Assembly: GCA_024233285.1 (NCBI GenBank)
Contig: JACKPU010000001.1
Coordinates: 372,001 to 436,000 of the forward strand
DNA from: Opitutaceae bacterium
GTDB lineage: Bacteria; Verrucomicrobiota; Verrucomicrobiia; Opitutales; Opitutaceae
Length of the DNA: 64,000 nucleotides
Reading direction: 5' to 3'
Shown here: piece after piece, positions 53,106 through 62,462 of the stretch
Numbering within the stretch: position 1 is the stretch's first letter
How the letters are laid out: the number at the start of each line of letters is the position of its first letter
Position numbers and translations under genes: made by a program
The notes under the pieces: generated by a model
What the model saw: the letters and a program-made list of their open reading frames with translations, nothing else
Databases searched by the model: none
Told to the model about the DNA's origin: nothing

Positions 53106-53647
53106 TTCGGCAGAGCCGCCAACACCTCGGCGGCAATCGCCTCGGGATCCATCAAGCGCCCGGCGCCGTCTTCGCCACAGGCATGCGGACCATCCACGGG
53201 ATCAAGCACGCGCACGCCCCAATCGCGAAGCTTGGCGAGCGAAGCCGTCGTCGCCGGATGCTGCCACATGTGGTGATTCATCGCCGGCGCGATCCACCAC
53301 GGTTTTTGTTTCAATTCCCACGCGAGAAAGAGCGCGCCGACGGGATCATCGGCGAGGCCGGCCGCAAGCCGATTGATCGTGTTGGCCGTGGCCGGACAGA
53401 GCAGGGCCAGATCGGCCGCCCGCGCATGTTCAATGTGATCAAGCGCGCGGCCCTCTTCCCACAAATTCGAAAACACCGGGCGACCACTGAGGCCCTCCAA
53501 CGTGGCCGCGCCGACAAAGCGCAATGCCGCGGGCGTGGCGACGGTTTGCACCGTCACGCCCGCCTGCGCGAGGCGCGAGATCACCGTGCAGGCCTTGTAA
53601 GCCGCAATGGAGCCGGAAAGAAGAAGGAGGACGTTAGCGCGCGACAT
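53102..53647 (-). CDS. coaC: Phosphopantothenoylcysteine decarboxylase (stand-alone CoaC)
   Basis: 181 residues of HFCD flavoprotein fold: VLLLLSGSIAAYKACTVISRL, LCPATANTINRLAAGLADDP and APAMNHHMWQHPAT, where Asn and Met-Asn-His are active-site residues. GVRVLDPVDGPHACGEDGAGRL carries the conserved Cys region. It decarboxylates the CoaB product to 4'-phosphopantetheine. Most bacteria encode it fused to CoaB; here the two are adjacent, separate frames in the reversed CoaC-CoaB order typical of a split fusion. The start lies 14 bp inside panC. Confidence 0.93.
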   Translation of the reverse strand: MSRANVLLLLSGSIAAYKACTVISRLAQAGVTVQTVATPAALRFVGAATLEGLSGRPVFSNLWEEGRALDHIEHARAADLALLCPATANTINRLAAGLADDPVGALFLAWELKQKPWWIAPAMNHHMWQHPATTASLAKLRDWGVRVLDPVDGPHACGEDGAGRLMDPEAIAAEVLAALPK

Positions 53648-54398
53648 TGTCGATGAGTCGGGTTGAACCGAGCCGCACTGCGCCGAGGCGGCGGCCGGGC
53701 CGGTCTTCCACGTAATCCACCCGGAAACCGAGCGTGGTTAGTTGTTCCGTCGCCGTCGTGGCATCGGGCGCGGATTGCAGGATCGCATGAAAGCGCGGAG
53801 CCAGCGTGCGTTCGTCAGGTGTGAGGCGAACATTGCGCGAGCTGAGGGCCAAACCATCGGCTTCGCGCACGGTGGGCCAGCCGACAATCTCCGTCTCCAG
53901 AAAAAACGCCTCGGCCATGCCGCGAATAAGCTGGAGTTGCTGCCAATCCTTTTCGCCGAAGTAAGCGCGATCGGCACCCGCGATCTGCAGCAGCTTCATC
54001 ACGACCGTGAGCACGCCGGTGAAATGACCCGGCCGGTGCGCGCCGCACAGCTCGCGGCTGAGGGTATCCTCTTCGACGGTATAGTGCCGGCCGTTGGGAT
54101 ACATCTCACCGACAGAGGGGGCGAAGACGGTGTCGACGCCGGCTTTTTCCATGAGCGCGAGATCGGCCTCCAGCGTGCGTGGGTAGGTGTCGAAATCGGT
54201 CGCCTCGTCGAATTGCGTGGGGTTGACGAACACGCTCGCGAGCACGACGTCGCATTCCTGCCGCGCCGCCTGGATGAGCGAGGCGTGCCCCCGATGCAAT
54301 GCGCCCATCGTTGGCACAAACCCGATGATGCGGCCCGCGGCCTGATGCGTTGATCGCAGCGCCCGCCACTCCATCACGGTATGCACGATCTTGGGCAT
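53634..54398 (-). CDS. panC: Pantoate--beta-alanine ligase
   Basis: 254 residues from ATG 54398. GFVPTMGALHRGHASLI holds the HIGH-like ATP site, SVFVNPTQFDEATDFDTYPR and FGEKDWQQLQLIRGM the pantoate/ATP contacts, and VREADGLALSSRNVRLTPDER the KMSKS-equivalent. It forms pantothenate from pantoate and beta-alanine. One base separates it from panB. Confidence 0.97.
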   Translation of the reverse strand: MPKIVHTVMEWRALRSTHQAAGRIIGFVPTMGALHRGHASLIQAARQECDVVLASVFVNPTQFDEATDFDTYPRTLEADLALMEKAGVDTVFAPSVGEMYPNGRHYTVEEDTLSRELCGAHRPGHFTGVLTVVMKLLQIAGADRAYFGEKDWQQLQLIRGMAEAFFLETEIVGWPTVREADGLALSSRNVRLTPDERTLAPRFHAILQSAPDATTATEQLTTLGFRVDYVEDRPGRRLGAVRLGSTRLIDNVAR

Positions 54399-54399
54399 G

Positions 54400-55188
54400 T
54401 CAGAACGACTCCTTGGCGTTGGGAAAACGACCGGTCTGCACGGCCTGGGCGTAGGCCTCAAGCGCGCGTCGCGTCGGTTTGGCGACATCGCCGAACCGGC
54501 GCACAAACCGCGGTTTGAATTCGTTGTTCAGTCCGAGGAAATCGTGCCACACGAGCACCTGACCGTCGCAGTGCGGACCGGCGCCGATGCCGATGGTGGG
54601 AATCTTCACCTTGGCCGTCGCCTCGCGCGCGAGCTCCGCCGGGATGCATTCGAGCACGAGCGCAAACGCCCCGGCCTCCTGCAGCGCCGCCGCATCTTTC
54701 AAGAGCTGTTTGGCCGCGGCGGCTCCGCGCGCCTGCACTTTGAATCCGTCGGTCGCCCGCACCGATTGCGGCAGCAGACCGAGGTGACCCATCACCGGGA
54801 TGCCCGCTTCGACGAGGTGGCGGATGATCTTCAAATGGCCGGCCGCCCCTTCAAGTTTGACGGCTTGGGCGCCGGCACGCAGCAGCGCAGCGGCGGTATC
54901 GAGCGCGAAGGCCTTGCCCTTGCGGCCGGAAAGAAAAGGCATGTCGGCCACGATGAAGCAGCCGGGATTGCCCCGGGCGACCGCGCGCGTGTGCAACGCC
55001 ATGATTTCCGGCGTGGCGCCGAGCGTGTCGGCTTCGCCGTGCACGGTCATCATCACGCTGTCGCCCACGAGCACGCAATCGACCGCCGAGCCGGCGACGA
55101 GTCGCGCCGAGGGGGCGTCGTAAGCCGTGATCATCGCGATCTTGCGACCGGCGGTCTTGGCTTGGGCGAATTCACGAACGCTTTGCAT
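54400..55188 (-). CDS. panB: 3-methyl-2-oxobutanoate hydroxymethyltransferase
   Basis: 262 residues from ATG 55188. KIAMITAYDAPSARLV, the metal-binding VDCVLVGDSVMMTVHGEADTL, FIVADMPFLS, AVKLEGAAGH, VMGHLGLLPQS and ALVLECIPAELA followed by IGIGAGPHCDGQVLVWHDFLG are the standard PanB motifs, including catalytic Glu. It makes ketopantoate from ketoisovalerate and methylene-THF. It is the first gene of the array; the promoter should lie in 55189-55255. Confidence 0.97.
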   Translation of the reverse strand: MQSVREFAQAKTAGRKIAMITAYDAPSARLVAGSAVDCVLVGDSVMMTVHGEADTLGATPEIMALHTRAVARGNPGCFIVADMPFLSGRKGKAFALDTAAALLRAGAQAVKLEGAAGHLKIIRHLVEAGIPVMGHLGLLPQSVRATDGFKVQARGAAAAKQLLKDAAALQEAGAFALVLECIPAELAREATAKVKIPTIGIGAGPHCDGQVLVWHDFLGLNNEFKPRFVRRFGDVAKPTRRALEAYAQAVQTGRFPNAKESF

Positions 55189-55255
55189 GAGACTGCACAC
55201 CCAAGGCCAGTGACAGCAAAGTGCAAGGGCGGGGTGCGTCATGCGCCCGCGCCGC

Positions 55256-56329
55256 TCACTCCCGGCCGAGGTAGCGTTTCATTTCATTCCGCCAGCCGTC
55301 ACCCTGAATCACCTCGAGCAACGCGACATTGATGGCCTTGCGACGCTCACTGCCCAGCGGCAGGGCGATCGCGTAATCGCGGCGCTCAAAAGTGCCGGGC
55401 AGCATTTGGAGCTCGGGGAAATCGCGCAGCAGGTAGCGCACCAACGGTTCATCATAAACGCCAGCTTGGGCCGCGCCGGACTTCACCGCGGCCAACACTT
55501 GCGCAACGTCATCAAACAGCAGGGCACGCACCCGGTGCGCCTCCAGGTAATGCGCGGCCGCCGATTGGCGAACCGTGGCGACCGTGACGCGCGGCAAATC
55601 ATCCGGCCCGCGCACTTCACCACCGAGCCGGCTCAGTGTAAGCGACGAGGCGATTTGCGCGGTGAAACCCGAAATGATGATCACACTGGTAAACATCCAC
55701 ACCAGCGCGACGAGCCGGCCGCCCAGGGTGCGCGGTGCTTTGTCGCCGTAACCGACCGTGGTCATCGTCACCGCCGACCACCAGAACGCGGAACCCAGCC
55801 CATGCGCCGGCGGGCCGCCGAACTGCTCGGCGTTGGCCCGGCGTTCAAACAGCCAGACCCCGAATCCGGCCACGAGCAGCACCACGGAAAGCGCGGCCAC
55901 GACCTTGAGAAAGTCCCACGAGAAAAACGCCCGCAGCGTGGCCCACCAACCGCTCTCCTGCACCACCGGCACCACGATGCCCAGCCCGGCGTTGAAGTAG
56001 GGTTGGGAAAAATCCACCAGGCGCGCGCGATCCGCCGTCACGGTGATGGCGGCCATTGAGGCATCAAGGGATTGATCGGCGACTCCCGTGATGAGCGTCT
56101 CGGGTTCGCCCATTTCGCGCAGCTCATAATCGAGCTGCAGTCTAGCCGCCACGTCGCTCCACAGATCGACGGCAATGCCAGTCCATGCACCCGTGTCGTC
56201 CTTCATCGCAAACGGCGGCGCTTCCCGCGTGCCGATGACAAGCTTCTTCGGGGATGACGCAGCGGGCTCGGCGGCGCGGGTGGCAAGGGTCAGCGAGGCA
56301 AAGACAAGAACCGTCAGGAATGCTTTCAT
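55256..56329 (-). CDS. GluR0-like ligand-gated potassium channel (prokaryotic ionotropic glutamate receptor)
   Basis: 357 residues. After a signal peptide (to about residue 20), a periplasmic-binding lobe S1 (LVIGTREAPPFAMKDDTGAWTG; ITVTADRARLVDFSQPYF with the ligand Arg101) is interrupted at about 134-230 by a pore module: helix VVAALSVVLLVAGFGVWLFE, pore loop with selectivity filter TVGYGD (191-196), and helix ALVWMFTSVIIISGF. Lobe S2 follows (VTVATVRQSAAAHYL; AGVYDEPLVRYLL with the probable ligand Asp). This is the M1-P-M2 layout of GluR0. It is expected in the inner membrane, gated by an amino acid or similar ligand. Confidence 0.88.
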   Translation of the reverse strand: MKAFLTVLVFASLTLATRAAEPAASSPKKLVIGTREAPPFAMKDDTGAWTGIAVDLWSDVAARLQLDYELREMGEPETLITGVADQSLDASMAAITVTADRARLVDFSQPYFNAGLGIVVPVVQESGWWATLRAFFSWDFLKVVAALSVVLLVAGFGVWLFERRANAEQFGGPPAHGLGSAFWWSAVTMTTVGYGDKAPRTLGGRLVALVWMFTSVIIISGFTAQIASSLTLSRLGGEVRGPDDLPRVTVATVRQSAAAHYLEAHRVRALLFDDVAQVLAAVKSGAAQAGVYDEPLVRYLLRDFPELQMLPGTFERRDYAIALPLGSERRKAINVALLEVIQGDGWRNEMKRYLGRE

Positions 56330-56392
56330 GCCGTCAGCTTACCCACACGGCGCCGGGGATACAACCCGCGAGGCCCGCATCAGCGCAGTCGA

Positions 56393-59300
56393 TCAAGTCG
56401 TCGCGGACTGCCGTTGGGCGTCGGATCGCTGGCGCCATTCCAGCACGGTGATGAGCAAGGCGGGCAGAAAGGTGAGGGTGACCGCCATGGCGAATAGCAG
56501 ACCGAACAAAACCACGGCGCCCACGCCGCGATAAAGCTCCGTGCCGGCACCGGGAATCAACACCAACGGCGCCAAGCCGCAGACCGTGGTCACGGTTGAC
56601 ATGAGGATGGGACGCAGCCGCGAGGCCACGGCCGTCTCGACAGCCTCACGCACCGAAACACCGACCTCGCGCAAATTTTGCCGGGCCTCGTCCACAATGA
56701 GAATCGGATTGTTCACCACTGTGCCGAGCAGGATCAAAAACCCGAGCATGGTAATCATGTCGAACGGCTGCCGGATCTCCCCCAGGCCCAGCCACGGCAA
56801 AATCGCGCCCACGGCGTTGAGCAACCACAGACCGATAATGCCACCGGCGATGCCGAGCGGCACGCTGATCAAAATCATCAGCGGATAGCCCCAATGCGTA
56901 AAGATCACCACGAGAAGCAGGAAACTCAGGATGATCGAGATGATGAAATTCCCGCTCAAAGCCTCACGCGTTTCCATGAGTTGATCGCTGGCCCCGGACA
57001 GGTCGATACTGACGCTCGCAGGGATTTCACCGGCGGCGCGCATGGCACCGACCACTTGTTCCTCCACGATGCCGACGCCGGTTTCGAGCGGCACCGAGCG
57101 CGGGGGAATGATGTTGAGCGTGACGGTGCGGCGGCCGTCCACGCGGCGGATCGCATCCGAGTCCACCGTCTCGTGAATTTCCGTCACCGCGCTCAGCGGC
57201 AGCACGGCGCCATTCGGCGCATAAAGCGGCAGGTCGGCCAACTCGTGCACCTCGCGCGAACTTACGGCGCCGCTGTAGAGAAAGATGTCGATCTTGTCGT
57301 CATCGAGAAAGAATTCGTCCGCATAGGCGCCGTCCGACATGGCGGCGACCGCATAACCGAAATCCGTGCTGCTGAAGCCCAGTTCAGCCATGCGCTCCCA
57401 GTCGGGCCGCAATTCGATCAGCGGCTGGCCCAGCACGAGCGATGAGGGCGATGAGCCAATTTGGGGGGATTCCAAGGCTTCCTCCGCCCGCCGGTAGGCG
57501 TTGAGCGCCGTGCGATAAATTTCCGGCAAATCGGGACCGGAAATATCAAGGTTCACACTGCGAGTGCCGCCATCGTTGCTGGAGATGATGGAGCCGCGCG
57601 ATGAAAACGCCCGCATCCCGGGGTAGGAGCGAAAGTGCGTCGTGAGCGCCGCCATCAGGGCGTTGATGTCACCCGGTTCAACCGTGGTGGCGATCACCCG
57701 CAGGGAGCCCGGCTCGATGCCCATGTTGAACGAGGCAATCGGCGGGATGTCGGAACGACCGGCGGCGAAATCATCCCGGGGCACCTGCAGATGCGGCAGG
57801 AAGTGCGCGTTGATGCGTTCGCCCAGTCCCGCCATCTCATTCAGGCTGTAACCCGGTGGCGCAATGAGCCGCGAGAAGGTCTTGGCTTCCTCGCCCTCGG
57901 GCAAATATTCCGCCGGCGGCGTGAGGAACACGATGGCGCCGAGCGTCACGATCACAGTCGTCGCCATGACGGTGAGGCGCCGGCGCGGCACGGCCAGCAG
58001 CCAGCGGATGCCACGAAGGATGCGACCGCCGGATGATGCCGATGCGTCGGCGGCGGTCACTTGGGTGCCATTGGCAAACTTCAACCGGGCGGTCGCCGCG
58101 GGCACCAAGGTGACGGCCACCAACATCGAAAGCATGATCGAAGCGGAAATCGCGATGGCGATGTCAGAGTAAATTTGCCCGGCCTCCTGTTCCACGAATA
58201 GCACGGGCACAAACACGAGCACGGTGGTCAGAGTGGAGGCGAGCACGGCGGTCCAGACCCGGCGCACCCCGGCGACCGCGGCTTCAAACCGGCCGAGCCC
58301 GCGCCGCCGTTCCTGCTCGATGGCCTCGAGCACCACGATCGTGTTGTCGAGGGTCATGCCGATGGCAAAGGCCACCCCGGCCAGCGAAATCACGTTGATG
58401 GTGCGACCGGTGATCAGCAGACCGAGAAAGGCCGCAATGGTGCAAACGGGAATTCCCAGCAGGCCCACCGCCATGAGCGCGCCGGAACGCAGGAACCAGA
58501 ACATGACGCCCGCGGCCAGCAGCGCGCCCAGGCCCAGGTTGGTCCAGACATTGGCCACCGAATCCTCGACATAGACCACATCGTCATTCGAAAGCGCCAT
58601 GGTCAGGCCGGCCGGTTCCAGCACCTCGCGTTTGATCCGCTCAATCTCGGCCAGCACGGCCGCGCGAATCGCGATCACGTTACCGCCGGTTTCGCGCTGC
58701 ACGGACAGCCCGACCACGGGATGGCCGTTGAAAAAGGACAGGCCGCGCAATTCCGCCCGGTCGAGGCGCACCTCCGCCACATCGCCGAGACGGACAATAT
58801 TGTCGCCCTGGCGGGTGAGGATCAATGTCTCCAGCTCCTCGACCTGGGTGAACCGGCCCACGGTGCGCAGCAGGTAACGGCGCTTGCCGCTGTCGAGATC
58901 ACCGCCGGAGACATCGCGATTGCGGCTGCGAATGGCATCGCGCACATCGCTGAAGGTGAGACCGCGTTTGGCCAGCAGGGCCGGATCGACCAAGATCTGG
59001 ATCTGGCGTTCCACGCCGCCGCTCAGGTTGACCTGAGAGACACCCTCCACGCGTTCCATGCGCGCGCGCACATAATCATCCACGAAGTCGCGCATCGACG
59101 GCATGTCGAGCCCGCGCGGGTTGCCCTCCAGCGGCATGACGCGGAAATACAGAAACGCGTTGTTGGAAAACGAGCTGGTGAGCAGGCGGGGCTCATCAAC
59201 ATTTTCCGGATAGGACGGCACTTGGCTGAGGGCGTTGTTCACCCGCACCAGCGCATCGTTGATGTCGGTGCCGAAGGGAAATTCCAACTCGATGCTGGCG

Positions 59301-59557
59301 CTGCCGGTCGAGGCCGTCGACACCATGCGCCGGAGGTTGGGGATGCCGCGCAGGTATTCCTCCTGTTCGATCAGGATTTCCTTTTCCACGTCCTGCGGCG
59401 TGGCGCCCGGCCAGGACGTCTGCACGCTGATGGTGCGCACCTCCAGATCCGGGATCATCTGCACCGGCACGCGCAACGCCGCCATGATGCCGAAAAGGCA
59501 CACGATCAAGGTGGCGACAATCAGCAGGGTGCCGCGGCGATAAAGGGCTTCAAGCAT
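56393..59557 (-). CDS. RND-family efflux transporter, inner-membrane pump
   Basis: 1054 residues from ATG 59557 (GTG directly before). Twelve membrane helices are arranged as one N-terminal helix, a large periplasmic loop, six helices, a second loop and five helices. VPVQMIPDLEVRTISVQTSWPG, LVRVNNALSQVPSYPENVDEP and AGVAFAIGMTLDNTIVVLEAIEQERRRG (helix 4 region with proton-relay Asp) are typical, as is LGFLILLGTVVNNPILIVDEARQ in the second half. It belongs to the AcrB/MdtB-like HAE group. The adaptor gene is 12 bp upstream. Substrates may be drugs, lipids or siderophores. Confidence 0.93.
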   Translation of the reverse strand: MLEALYRRGTLLIVATLIVCLFGIMAALRVPVQMIPDLEVRTISVQTSWPGATPQDVEKEILIEQEEYLRGIPNLRRMVSTASTGSASIELEFPFGTDINDALVRVNNALSQVPSYPENVDEPRLLTSSFSNNAFLYFRVMPLEGNPRGLDMPSMRDFVDDYVRARMERVEGVSQVNLSGGVERQIQILVDPALLAKRGLTFSDVRDAIRSRNRDVSGGDLDSGKRRYLLRTVGRFTQVEELETLILTRQGDNIVRLGDVAEVRLDRAELRGLSFFNGHPVVGLSVQRETGGNVIAIRAAVLAEIERIKREVLEPAGLTMALSNDDVVYVEDSVANVWTNLGLGALLAAGVMFWFLRSGALMAVGLLGIPVCTIAAFLGLLITGRTINVISLAGVAFAIGMTLDNTIVVLEAIEQERRRGLGRFEAAVAGVRRVWTAVLASTLTTVLVFVPVLFVEQEAGQIYSDIAIAISASIMLSMLVAVTLVPAATARLKFANGTQVTAADASASSGGRILRGIRWLLAVPRRRLTVMATTVIVTLGAIVFLTPPAEYLPEGEEAKTFSRLIAPPGYSLNEMAGLGERINAHFLPHLQVPRDDFAAGRSDIPPIASFNMGIEPGSLRVIATTVEPGDINALMAALTTHFRSYPGMRAFSSRGSIISSNDGGTRSVNLDISGPDLPEIYRTALNAYRRAEEALESPQIGSSPSSLVLGQPLIELRPDWERMAELGFSSTDFGYAVAAMSDGAYADEFFLDDDKIDIFLYSGAVSSREVHELADLPLYAPNGAVLPLSAVTEIHETVDSDAIRRVDGRRTVTLNIIPPRSVPLETGVGIVEEQVVGAMRAAGEIPASVSIDLSGASDQLMETREALSGNFIISIILSFLLLVVIFTHWGYPLMILISVPLGIAGGIIGLWLLNAVGAILPWLGLGEIRQPFDMITMLGFLILLGTVVNNPILIVDEARQNLREVGVSVREAVETAVASRLRPILMSTVTTVCGLAPLVLIPGAGTELYRGVGAVVLFGLLFAMAVTLTFLPALLITVLEWRQRSDAQRQSATT

Positions 59558-59572
59558 CACGGGGCGACGGAT

Positions 59573-60664
59573 TCAGGATTCGCGACCGGCAAACACAATC
59601 GGCTGGCCCTCACGCAGCGTCTCGTTGCCCCGGATCACCACCAAGTCGCCCGGTTGCACGCCACCGCGGATTTCCACCGACGAGGCAAAGCGTCGCCCCA
59701 CTTCGATGCGCCGTTGCGTGGCTGACCATCGATCGCCTTCGCGTCGGGCCAGCCACAAATTGGTGGTCCCGTCGGGGCGGCGCACCAGCGCATCGCGCGG
59801 CACGGCCAGCACGGTTTCCTCGCTCAGCAATTGAAACTCCACCGTGGCCGCCATGCCCGGGACCAAGGTCAACGCCGCGGGATCGGTCGGTTCCACCCGG
59901 GCCAAGAACGTGCGGGCCGCAACATCGCCCACCGGCACCAACGCCACCACGCGGGCCGCGATGGCACCGGAACCTTCCACCGCAAGGATTCGCACCGGCG
60001 TGTCGCTTCGCAACCGCGCGAATCGCTGCTGGGGCACACGCACATCCACGCGCACAGCCCCCGTGCCGACCAATTCCAGAACCGGCGTGCCCGTGGCCAC
60101 CCATTCACCCGCTTCGGTAAGTTTGCGGCTGATCACGCCGGCGAAGGGGGCGACAACGACATGGCGTTCCAAAATCTCCTCGGCCTGCTTGAGCTGCACG
60201 GCCAGTTCCTCCACACGCGCGGCCGAGATTCTGGTTTCGGCCGCACGGGTCTCGGCTTCGGTCACCGAAATGCTGTTGCTCGCGCGCAATCGATCCGTCT
60301 CCTGCTGCCGCCGCTGGTTTTCGGCGAGTTGTTCACTGGCCGCGTCGAGCGCGGCGCGGGCGCGCGCCACTTCGAGTTCGCCCAAGGCCGAGTCCAGCCG
60401 CAACAAAGGCGCGCCGGCATCCACCTGAGCGCCGGCGTCCACCAGGACATCGGCCACCAGCCCTTCCGTGCGCGCGGACAGCGCAGCGCGGCGTTCCGCC
60501 GTGACCGTGCCGGGCAAGACAAACGAGTCGTCGACCTTGACCACGGCCAATTCAATCCACTCCACCGGGGCGGCGGATTCAGACTCCGCGCGAATCGAGC
60601 CGTTTAAAATCAGGGTGAATGCCAATATCCGCCACGGGCGGGAGAAACAGGTTCGGGTCATCAT
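59573..60664 (-). CDS. RND efflux periplasmic adaptor (membrane-fusion protein)
   Basis: 363 residues with an N-terminal hydrophobic export signal (RPWRILAFTLILNGSIRAES). PGTVTAERRAALSARTEGLVADVLVDAGAQVDAGAPLLRLD is the first lipoyl half-motif and VVAPFAGVISRKLTEAGEWVATGTPVLELV the second, joined by a coiled-coil hairpin of about 70 residues. Beta-barrel and membrane-proximal domains follow. It joins the RND pump to an outer-membrane channel, which is not encoded here. Confidence 0.92.
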   Translation of the reverse strand: MMTRTCFSRPWRILAFTLILNGSIRAESESAAPVEWIELAVVKVDDSFVLPGTVTAERRAALSARTEGLVADVLVDAGAQVDAGAPLLRLDSALGELEVARARAALDAASEQLAENQRRQQETDRLRASNSISVTEAETRAAETRISAARVEELAVQLKQAEEILERHVVVAPFAGVISRKLTEAGEWVATGTPVLELVGTGAVRVDVRVPQQRFARLRSDTPVRILAVEGSGAIAARVVALVPVGDVAARTFLARVEPTDPAALTLVPGMAATVEFQLLSEETVLAVPRDALVRRPDGTTNLWLARREGDRWSATQRRIEVGRRFASSVEIRGGVQPGDLVVIRGNETLREGQPIVFAGRES

Positions 60665-60811
60665 TCGCGCGTTGTCATCAATTGAAAGTCATGGCCACGG
60701 GCGCCTAGCCTAGCGCAAAGCCTGGCGGGCGCAAGCTGCCGCGGTCGATGTTGGGACGAATTTGCGGGTTCACTTCCAGAACGGCACACCCCACGCTGTG
60801 TCCCGTTGCCC

Positions 60812-62437
60812 ATGACAATCTCCATCCCTCCCTTTTTTGCGCGGTGGTGCTGCGCGGTCTGCGCCCTCTTGATTTTGGCCGGTTGCGGCAAACGCGAGAC
60901 GCTCGTGCAAAAAGCCACGCGCGACGGCATCATGCTCGTCGGCAACGGCGCCGAACCATCCGACCTCGATCCGCAGACGATCACCGGCATCCCGGAGCGC
61001 AACATCACCGCCACGCTGTTCGAGGGCCTCACGCGCAATGACCCCAAGACGCTCGAAGCCAAACCCGGCGTGGCGAAAAGCTGGGATGTCTCGGACGACG
61101 GACTCGTTTACACCTTTCATCTGCGTGATGACGCGGTCTGGTCGGACGGCAAGCCGGTCACCGCCGGGGATTTTTACGCGTCGTTTCGCCGCCTGCTGTC
61201 CGCCCAACTCGGTTCCGACAACGCCGACCAGCTCTATCTCGTCGTCGGCGCCGAGGAATACCACAAGGGCACGCTCACCGATTTCTCGCAGGTGGGTTTT
61301 CGTGTGATCGATGACCGCAAGCTCGAAGTGCGTTTGAAGTATCCCGCCCCGTTTCTGCTCAAGACCATGGGCGCGCGCTCATGGTATCCGGTGCCGATGC
61401 ATGTGATTGAAAAATTCGGCGATCCGCTTTTGCCCGGCAATCAGTGGACGCGCCCCGGCAATATCGTGAGCAACGGCCCCTTCGTGCTGAAGGAGTGGCG
61501 GCCGAACAGCTACATCGAGGTGGAGCGCAACCCGACCTATTGGAATCGCGAGACCGTGAAATTGAACGGCGTCCGCTTCGTGCCGATGGAAAACCAGCCG
61601 GCCGAAGAAGCCGCGTTCCGCGCCGGCCAATTGCACAAGACCGAGCGCGTGCCGCTGACCAAGATCGCGGTCTATCAGCGCGAGGCGCCGGAGAAACTCC
61701 ACATCCATCCCTATTCGGGCGTTTACTACTACAACTTCAACGTGAACCGCGCGCCGTTCGACGATGTGCGCGTGCGCCGCGCGCTCGCCATGGCGGTGGA
61801 CCGCGTAAGCCTCGTGAACAACGTCACGCTCGCCGGCGAAATTCCGGCCTATCACTTCACCCCCGAGGGCATCGGCGGCTACGTGAGCCGCGCCCGGACC
61901 AAGCTCGATTTCGATGAGGCGCGCCGCCTGCTCGCCGAGGCCGGTTATCCCGACGGCAAGGGCATGCCGCCGATCACGCTGCTCTACAACACGGCGGAAA
62001 ATCACCGCGTGATTGCCGAGGCCATCCAGCAAACGTGGAAACACGAACTGGGCATCGACATCACGTTGGAGAATCAGGAATGGAAGGTCTACTTGGACAA
62101 CATGCAGCACGAGTTCTACCAGATCTGCCGCGCCGGCCTGATCATGGAACCCTACGATCCGTCGCAATTCCTCCGTGTCTTCACCTCCGACTCCGGCTTC
62201 AACCGCACCGGCTGGAAAAACGCCGAATACGACCGGCTCTACGAGGAAGTCATGCGCTCCAACGACGAGGATGAACGCATGGCCAAGATGCAGCGCATGG
62301 AGGAAATCCTCACCGACGAAATGCCCATCCTGCCGGTTTACTACTACACCAACCAATACCTGATGGACCCGGGCGTAAAAGGCTGGGAGGACAACCTCCT
62401 CTCCCTCGGGCCGTTCGAACAAGTGTGGCTGGAGTGA
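60812..62437 (+). CDS. Oligopeptide ABC transporter substrate-binding lipoprotein (OppA-like)
   Basis: 541 residues from ATG 60812. A lipobox LILAGC ends the signal peptide, so the protein should be lipid-anchored. The SBP_bac_5 fold is clear: GAEPSDLDPQTITGIPERNI, GLTRNDPKTLEAKPGVAKSW, DDAVWSDGKPVTAGDFYASF, NPTYWNRETVKLNGV, VRRALAMAVDRVSLVNNV and ILPVYYYTNQYLM. It binds oligopeptides, perhaps cell-wall peptides, for uptake. No permease or ATPase genes follow in the window, so this is an orphan binding protein here. Confidence 0.92.
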   Translation: MTISIPPFFARWCCAVCALLILAGCGKRETLVQKATRDGIMLVGNGAEPSDLDPQTITGIPERNITATLFEGLTRNDPKTLEAKPGVAKSWDVSDDGLVYTFHLRDDAVWSDGKPVTAGDFYASFRRLLSAQLGSDNADQLYLVVGAEEYHKGTLTDFSQVGFRVIDDRKLEVRLKYPAPFLLKTMGARSWYPVPMHVIEKFGDPLLPGNQWTRPGNIVSNGPFVLKEWRPNSYIEVERNPTYWNRETVKLNGVRFVPMENQPAEEAAFRAGQLHKTERVPLTKIAVYQREAPEKLHIHPYSGVYYYNFNVNRAPFDDVRVRRALAMAVDRVSLVNNVTLAGEIPAYHFTPEGIGGYVSRARTKLDFDEARRLLAEAGYPDGKGMPPITLLYNTAENHRVIAEAIQQTWKHELGIDITLENQEWKVYLDNMQHEFYQICRAGLIMEPYDPSQFLRVFTSDSGFNRTGWKNAEYDRLYEEVMRSNDEDERMAKMQRMEEILTDEMPILPVYYYTNQYLMDPGVKGWEDNLLSLGPFEQVWLE

Positions 62438-62462
62438 GTCGGAGGACCAAAACTAACAGTTT

